The position numbers and the translations under genes are program-made. Of a stretch of 19,335 bases of DNA, positions 15,401 through 19,335 are shown in pieces. The stretch is taken from assembly GCA_030605085.1 (NCBI GenBank), contig JAUWBH010000115.1:1-19335 (forward strand), read 5' to 3'. The notes below the pieces were generated by a model. It was not told the origin of the DNA. It saw only the letters and a list, made by a program, of their open reading frames with translations, and did not search any database. The stretch's first letter is position 1. Each line of letters begins with the position of its first letter. The DNA comes from Promethearchaeota archaeon. GTDB lineage: Archaea > Asgardarchaeota > Lokiarchaeia > Sigynarchaeales > SOKP01.

Positions 15401-16280
15401 CCTTAGTTTTTCTAACGAATTCCAAAGACTTTTCAAACAATTCTATCCCTTTATCAAAATATTTTCTCTGCTCTATATCATCTTCAATATAGATATATGC
15501 AAATGCACAATAACCTAAACCAGCAGCTCCATAAACCAATCCAAGGATTCTGAAGTCGCTACAATCCTTTACAATATTTAGACTTTCTTCACATTTCAGC
15601 AGGTAGTTCCTACCCTCTACATATTGATCTTGCTTATTATCTTTTATCTGGCTCGAGTCAATAATTAGATATGCTTCATTATAAATTATTTCGGCGAGCA
15701 TTTGATTGTTTTCAACATCTTTTGAAAGTTTCCAAGCCTTATTTGCAATTTCTATGCCTTTTTGGCAAAATTCTTCAATCTCCTTCGGATCTATGCTAAG
15801 TAACACTAGGTTAACCGAGACCATTACTACCCAACTTAATGACCGTACACATTTATCTTGATAATTCTCCTTAGAATAAAGCTCGCTTGCCTCAAGGAAT
15901 AGCTCTAATGATTGACTGAACGCTTTTTTTGATTCTATCTCTGAACTTGTATTCATACCTCTAACAAGAAACTCGAGTGCATTGCATTCCAGCTCCTCAG
16001 GTTTGTTTCCACTCTGTTTATAGAGATTGGTAGCATCTTCAAAAGCATTAATACTATTCTTTAACAGTTCTCCGCGCTCTTCTATGGTATCAACCGTATC
16101 TGCTCCCCGATTACAAGCCATACCGAGCTTATAGTAGATCTCCGCCGCTTTTTTAATACTTTTTTCGTTTAAAAAAGAGTTTACGACCTTCTCGTACAGC
16201 GTAGCGGCTTGTACCCAATTGTAAGCTTTTTCCTCAAGTTCCGCCCTTTTTAATAACTCCTCTACTTCTTCCGATTGCAT
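12462..16280 (-). CDS. TPR-repeat protein with C-terminal nitrilase (carbon-nitrogen hydrolase) domain
   Basis: This 1272-aa protein is the largest gene here. Residues 1 to about 950 are alpha-helical with many TPR-like units (AEIYYKLGMACN, AASAKYYEKAQNTYAE, HLKAQESYQNAVDIL, HIEAAELFASAAAEF), a protein-binding solenoid. A linker (about 950-1000) leads to a nitrilase-superfamily domain starting at CRVAIAQIS (1002). The catalytic triad looks complete: Glu1064 in LLFPEMT, Lys1118 in EQEKHIP and Cys1159 in IAIAICRDF. The HFDARRSIYAYCFFTNIAEFG segment is also typical. The enzyme should hydrolyse an amide or nitrile C-N bond, with the solenoid acting as a scaffold or sensor. There is no signal peptide or membrane helix. 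The ATG at 16280 starts the first helix directly. The final codons (S-T-R-stop) lie in the beta2 repeat, so the native C-terminus may have been replaced. Confidence 0.9.
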   Translation of the reverse strand: MQSEEVEELLKRAELEEKAYNWVQAATLYEKVVNSFLNEKSIKKAAEIYYKLGMACNRGADTVDTIEERGELLKNSINAFEDATNLYKQSGNKPEELECNALEFLVRGMNTSSEIESKKAFSQSLELFLEASELYSKENYQDKCVRSLSWVVMVSVNLVLLSIDPKEIEEFCQKGIEIANKAWKLSKDVENNQMLAEIIYNEAYLIIDSSQIKDNKQDQYVEGRNYLLKCEESLNIVKDCSDFRILGLVYGAAGLGYCAFAYIYIEDDIEQRKYFDKGIELFEKSLEFVRKTKDKSLITIILNALIWFAQYGGKINYLQKRIINDLNEIVELGTIYRDFERIIIRSNFTFAIYYSGFAQMSFFTPAQRKSYAKQGIEHGLKALKRCAFGPYIAQINQTLTWSYSQLAALATDKHEQSDFVKKMLEYANQASEIGEKYEGGWGRAAGYSSVYKAYKTLADIAESEEERIKMLSTAIDASRELNKHPIGSRTGIITFQLRLGLLYEELGVLTTNNDMFIKAKEVILNVNKISLERGYISYAAAAFEYVARIENRLGNHTASAKYYEKAQNTYAESLKNIEYKLLKKRVNEKMNYANAWNLIESAKAYHKRENHLKAQESYQNAVDILKNLKNFNYEASYYNAWASQEEAERLCKLEKHEKAIEQYETTKNAFNNAIKSMEDSSKRSKNKFTLERIDKLKKVAKLRIKYCAARLNVEKARILAKQGEHIEAAELFASAAAEFRYVCNFFKVERERGELEAVYFLCRAWETMELAEKYKDPERFAEAANLFVKTSRLFLDSKLKFLASGNASFCQALESGCIFDEESDINIKTELYSKIRENLRKAATSYRKGGFVSGADWALATSTYFDAAWHLIRADKESELEQRKEFLGIGSEYLRSSAELFEKAGNIHKKNEVLERLDMVEKEEKIMFSALNSITKPTISSSTVGIVAPACSLETSQSPRLGEIRQFTEEERRVIEERGVKKKYELRYKDLFKEYAKVQKRECRVAIAQISASQTGNILDGFFEMKTTGLMGLRKDKVEFVRSKVKSVIEEAHDNGVNILLFPEMTIDLNYFELLQDISDLAKIYEMYIIPGSHHDQETRRNISVVIGPDGILWEQEKHIPAIINIGGKRFKEGIEVGALPRKTIICNTEYGRIAIAICRDFLDMDLRVELKNFEPPVDIILNPAFTPVTADFKAAHFDARRSIYAYCFFTNIAEFGDSLIYTSEKERVERTIPPKEEGIIYKDIDLFKLRSERKKWEKEQKKERLFIQSTR

Positions 16281-16511
16281 TGTCCTGCGTTTATTACTGC
16301 AATTTTTTCTTTTTTTTCGACCTTAAGTTTCTTATGTTAATTTTAAGAACGATTAATAATTGGTTGTTTTAATTAAAATATTTTGCTTTTAATGTATTTT
16401 ACCTATAGTTTTAAACAATAACCTTATTTTTTGATCGAAAGCTTATACAATTATTCTATAAATATTAAATTAATTTTTCAAATTTTTAGAAATAAGAATT
16501 GTTGAAATATA
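16281..16511. promoter_or_regulatory. Divergent promoter region of the TPR-nitrilase and aminotransferase
   Basis: These 231 AT-rich bases separate divergent genes. CTATAAATA (16456-16464) is a reasonable TATA box for the rightward aminotransferase, about 50 bases before its ATG. AATGTATTTTACCTATAG (16391-16408) repeats a sequence found at 12388-12405. It lies about 128 bases from the nitrilase start, as the other copy lies about 127 bases from the 76-aa gene start. Confidence 0.4.
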
Positions 16512-17912
16512 ATGACTCTTAGTTATGAAGTGATTAGAGCTAAAATTGAAACTATTGTTAATCAGCCGATTAGAAAATTTAAACCTGAAGAGTTAAAAGG
16601 AATAATCGAGCGTTATCATAAAAATCATCCCAAATCTAAAGAAGCTTATGAACGAGCACGCAAAATTATTCCCGGCGGGGTCGAGCATAATCTTGCTTTC
16701 AATTTTCCTTTTCCATTGGCAAGTAAAAGAGTGTACGATTGCTATATGGAAACGGTAGATGATGTCAAATTAACCGATTATCTAATGTGTGGCGGTCCAA
16801 TTATCTTGGGACATAATTATCCTCCTTTAATTGAAAAAGTTGTAGAGGTAATTAAGGAAGTTGGTCCTTGTCATGGAATTACTAGTGAATACGAATATTT
16901 GGCTGCCGAACAATTACAGAAGCATTTTCCCTCGTGTGAGGTAATTAGATGGTTACAATCCGGAACTGAGTCTGATATGCTCGCTATAAGAATCGCAAGA
17001 ACGTTCACTAATAGAAAATGGGTAATTAAAGTTGGTGGATCGTATCACGGATGGAGCGATCAACTTGTTTACGACATGCATGTACCGGGAACTAAGCTAT
17101 TAGAATCCCATGGTATACCAAAGGAAGTGTTTAAATGGATTGATTCGGTCCCTCCAAACGACATTGAAGCGTTAAGGCAAATGTTTAAAGAAAAGCGAAA
17201 AGTTGCTGCAGTGATTGTCGAGCCAATGGGTGGGGAATCTGGAGCAAATCCCGTAAGACCTGGATTTAATAAAGAAATAGAAGAACTATGCCACGAAAAT
17301 AAAGCATTAATGATTTCTGATGAAGTTGTTTGCGCATTTAGATTACATATGAGTGGAGGACAAGCCTATTACGGTTATAAACCAGACATCTCGGTATTTG
17401 GGAAAATCGTCGGGCACGGGTTTCCATCCGCGGCAGCCGTAGGAGGGCGGGCTGATGTGATGAGCGTTTGTGCTGCGGGAGTTAGTGGTGGGAAAAAAGC
17501 CTATTCGGGAGGAACCATTGCGGCGAATCCTTTAACATGCGCAGCAGCTTACCATGCGATTAGAATGGTTGAGGAAACCAACGCTACAGAGAAAGCTACT
17601 CGCGCTGCAAGCCGGTTATCTAATGGATTAAACGAAGCTTTTAATAAATACGAGTTACCATGGTTTTCCTATAATTTTGGTGGAACCGTCCACTTCCATA
17701 CGGTAGCTCTTTTTGGATTAGATTTAAACGATCCTAAACAAGTTGGGGAAATTCCTAAGCGAAAAGATTTTATGGCAGAAATGGGGGCAGCATTGGTAGA
17801 TCAAGAGATAATCAGCGTGGCTGGAAGTAGATTTTACACCTGTATGCTCCATTCAGACGAAATTGTTGATAAGACTATTGAAAAAATAGAAAATATTTGT
17901 CAAATGTTTTAA
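16512..17912 (+). CDS. Class III aminotransferase (glutamate-1-semialdehyde aminomutase-like)
   Basis: This 466-aa PLP enzyme is cytosolic. It has IPGGVEHNLAFNFPFPL (53-69), the substrate/PLP motif GGSYHGWSD (175-183), IVEPMGGESG (235-244), Asp270 in MISDEVVCAFR (PLP ring nitrogen) and the Schiff-base Lys298 in FGKIVGHGFPSAAAVGG. These match glutamate-1-semialdehyde 2,1-aminomutase and its relatives, including uncharacterised amino-sugar or beta-amino-acid transaminases. It is slightly longer than GSA aminomutase (about 430 aa), with about 45 extra N-terminal residues. No haem-pathway genes lie nearby, so a HemL role is unsupported. It is followed 81 bases later by a PIG-L deacetylase in the same direction, with a T11 run between them. 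The substrate is open. Confidence 0.88.
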   Translation: MTLSYEVIRAKIETIVNQPIRKFKPEELKGIIERYHKNHPKSKEAYERARKIIPGGVEHNLAFNFPFPLASKRVYDCYMETVDDVKLTDYLMCGGPIILGHNYPPLIEKVVEVIKEVGPCHGITSEYEYLAAEQLQKHFPSCEVIRWLQSGTESDMLAIRIARTFTNRKWVIKVGGSYHGWSDQLVYDMHVPGTKLLESHGIPKEVFKWIDSVPPNDIEALRQMFKEKRKVAAVIVEPMGGESGANPVRPGFNKEIEELCHENKALMISDEVVCAFRLHMSGGQAYYGYKPDISVFGKIVGHGFPSAAAVGGRADVMSVCAAGVSGGKKAYSGGTIAANPLTCAAAYHAIRMVEETNATEKATRAASRLSNGLNEAFNKYELPWFSYNFGGTVHFHTVALFGLDLNDPKQVGEIPKRKDFMAEMGAALVDQEIISVAGSRFYTCMLHSDEIVDKTIEKIENICQMF

Positions 17913-17943
17913 TAACTCTTTTATTCAATGTTTCGTATGTTTC

Positions 17944-17954
17944 TTTTTTTTTTT
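17944..17954 (+). terminator. T-tract terminator after the aminotransferase
   Basis: Eleven consecutive T residues, 32 bases after the aminotransferase stop, match the U-tract type of archaeal intrinsic terminator. No stem is needed in archaea. If active, it would separate the PIG-L gene's transcription. Confidence 0.45.
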
Positions 17955-17993
17955 CTATTTTGATCAATATAATAATAAAACGGTGGTTCTAAT

Positions 17994-18668
17994 TTGAAAA
18001 TCGTAGTATTTGCACCTCATCCTGACGATGAATCGTTCGGTTGTGGAGGTTCAATATTGAAATGGCTCCAAGAAGGACACGATATTCACATTATTTGGTT
18101 TACTGATGGAAGAGCGGGGTATAGAGTATCTAGAGAACGAGGTGAATTAGAAGATTGCGAAGCCACAAGAATTACTGAAGACGAGCTCGCCAAAATAAGG
18201 TTAAAAGAAGCGGACTTAGCGGCCGATTATTTGGGTATAAATAAGGAAAATCGATATTTTTTAAAATTTTACGACCAAGAATTAAAAAGCCATATTGACA
18301 GCGCTGTTGAGAAAATTAAAGATGTCGTAAAAGGCGCGGGCAGATTTGTAATCCCTAGCGCAAATAATAATCATCCCGATCATCAAGCAACGCACGATAT
18401 TGCTATTAATGTAGCGCGAGAACTTAATTTAGTTAATATCGAATTTTATGTTTTCGCTGCTTATAATCCTCTGAAAGCTCAAGGTGAAAATTTAGTCAAA
18501 GTTAAAGCAGGAGATCTAAGATTCAAATTATACGAAGCTTTAAAGTTGCATAAATCCCAATTTTATACCAAAGATATGGGTCCATATAGTTTAGCCATGA
18601 AAGAAAGACGAAGGGAGAGATTCGGGTTTTATCGCTTAAATGATAAAGGGAAATTTTATAATTTTTAA
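17994..18668 (+). CDS. PIG-L/LmbE-family zinc deacetylase
   Basis: This 224-aa enzyme removes acetyl groups from N-acetylglucosamine-type substrates in lipid or small-thiol pathways in known relatives (PIG-L, MshB, BshB). The opening VVFAPHPDDESFGCGGS (4-20) carries the zinc ligands His9 and Asp12, with the catalytic base Asp11. NNNHPDHQATH (124-134) supplies the third ligand (His130). The length is normal and there is no signal peptide, so it is cytosolic. The start is TTG at 17994, supported by GGTGG about 11 bases upstream and by the canonical distance to HPDD. It is co-directional with the aminotransferase, and an amino-sugar or nitrogen-containing metabolite pathway is conceivable, but this is inference. 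Confidence 0.9.
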   Translation: MKIVVFAPHPDDESFGCGGSILKWLQEGHDIHIIWFTDGRAGYRVSRERGELEDCEATRITEDELAKIRLKEADLAADYLGINKENRYFLKFYDQELKSHIDSAVEKIKDVVKGAGRFVIPSANNNHPDHQATHDIAINVARELNLVNIEFYVFAAYNPLKAQGENLVKVKAGDLRFKLYEALKLHKSQFYTKDMGPYSLAMKERRRERFGFYRLNDKGKFYNF

Positions 18669-18760
18669 ATTTATCGTTAATTTAATTTATATTAAAACCA
18701 ATATTTTTAAGATATGCTAGTAAGGATTTAAAATTTTATTTCTCGCTTTTTTTAAAACCA

Positions 18761-18770
18761 TTTTTATAGT
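18761..18770 (+). promoter_or_regulatory. TATA-like box for the 158-aa ORF
   Basis: TTTTTATAGT is centred about 24 bases before the ATG at 18790. That is the archaeal TATA-to-transcription-start distance, so the gene may be leaderless. This supports the ATG chosen. Confidence 0.4.
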
Positions 18771-18789
18771 TTATTTCTTAATATTTATT

Positions 18790-19266
18790 ATGAGCCATTC
18801 CCGCCCCGCCCCAAATTCCCGTCCATTCCACTCAAACGAGTGCAAGCATTTTAAATTAATCGCCTTTTGGTCTGAAAGAGTAACCAGCTTTTTTGCGGAA
18901 ATTAACAACACGGCAGCTAACGCTCACGCAACTCATCACTATTTGCTCGTTAATTTCATCAACAAGGAATACTTAAACGACGCGGGTAAATTAGACCATT
19001 TAAAGCGGGTGAAGGATTCCAAGCACGACGACTTGACCCTTCCGTCCAAGGTCATAGAATTTAAGTTCCGCTCTGATGCTTTAAAATCATTACCGGACAT
19101 TTTAAGAAACCGTAGGGAAATTTTTAACCGCAATAACTCCCTTTATTTTTCATACTTTCGCCGATGGGGCAAGAAGACCAAAATCAAAGTTATAAAAACC
19201 CGTAGTTGTAGTTATTATTTATATACAATTATTAAACGCTTGAAAGAGCAATTAAAAGGAAAATAG
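18790..19266 (+). CDS. Uncharacterised basic protein, 158 aa
   Basis: I do not recognise this family. It starts with a Pro/Arg/Ser-rich stretch (SHSRPAPNSRPFHS), then CKHFKLIAFWSERVTSFFAEINNTAANAHATHHY. It has a mixed helical middle and a strongly basic C-terminal half with many Lys/Arg (RRWGKKTKIKVIK, KRLKEQLKGK). The charge suggests nucleic-acid binding. There are no membrane helices or catalytic motifs that I can see. Codon choice differs from the neighbours: many codons end in C (GCC, CCC, AAC, GAC), so it may be of foreign origin. A TATA-like box at a leaderless distance and lack of overlap with another gene favour a real gene, but it could be a chance ORF. Confidence 0.45.
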   Translation: MSHSRPAPNSRPFHSNECKHFKLIAFWSERVTSFFAEINNTAANAHATHHYLLVNFINKEYLNDAGKLDHLKRVKDSKHDDLTLPSKVIEFKFRSDALKSLPDILRNRREIFNRNNSLYFSYFRRWGKKTKIKVIKTRSCSYYLYTIIKRLKEQLKGK

Positions 19267-19335
19267 ACTTTTTCTGAATCAAGTGAAATGTTGATGCGGT
19301 AATCCATTTCATTAACATTGAAGATTAGATTACAT

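Noticed and set aside
16512..17912. True hemL (haem/sirohaem biosynthesis)
   Set aside because: Family motifs fit, but the N-terminal extension and absence of any tetrapyrrole genes nearby make the specific name unsupported.

Overview
The window is AT-rich DNA, with most genes around one-third GC by eye. It most likely comes from an archaeon, and my best guess is an Asgard (Lokiarchaeia-like) genome. The reasons are an archaeal-type Shine-Dalgarno (AAGGTGATT before the gene at 4080), TATA-like boxes close to starts, a longin-like protein ending in a CGGRPECEGC motif, a eukaryote-like dual-specificity phosphatase and a giant TPR protein. This taxonomic call is inference; there is no rRNA, tRNA or other marker gene. 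No CRISPR array was seen.

Left third (1-8000). Two tandem FGGY-family sugar kinases run leftward, the second cut by the window edge. Then follow a QueG/reductive-dehalogenase-like Fe-S protein (+), a small two-helix membrane protein with a strong RBS, a longin-like gene broken by a one-base frameshift, and a dual-specificity phosphatase (-). The phosphatase is divergent from a DUF7064/AttH-like protein (+). That gene converges, three bases apart, on an FAD oxidoreductase (-) whose GC content is clearly higher than its neighbours', which suggests recent acquisition.

Middle (8000-12500). A 903-aa ATP-grasp/phosphohistidine-swivel enzyme with the rifampin-phosphotransferase architecture is followed by about 700 bp without a large gene. 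This stretch holds a compact, relatively GC-rich run of five hairpins framed by a shared CTCRTGAATAA motif. It is best explained as a miniature IS200/IS605-like element or an omega-RNA-like structured RNA. Next comes a patchwork of diverged repeats (called alpha, beta and gamma here) around two small antitoxin-like genes. Each antitoxin is followed by what looks like a fragment of a PIN-domain (VapC) toxin. One beta copy abuts the break in the toxin remnant, and the other supplies the last codons of the next gene.

Right third (12460-19335). A 1272-aa protein fuses about 950 residues of TPR-like helices to a C-terminal nitrilase domain with an intact Glu-Lys-Cys triad. Divergent from it are a class III (glutamate-1-semialdehyde aminomutase-like) aminotransferase and a PIG-L/LmbE deacetylase, probably co-directional metabolic genes. 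The window ends with an unrecognised basic 158-aa ORF of different codon flavour.

Most genes appear to be single transcription units with their own AT-rich promoters, not one operon. The most unusual parts are the TPR-nitrilase fusion, the toxin-antitoxin/repeat patchwork beside it and the structured RNA locus.
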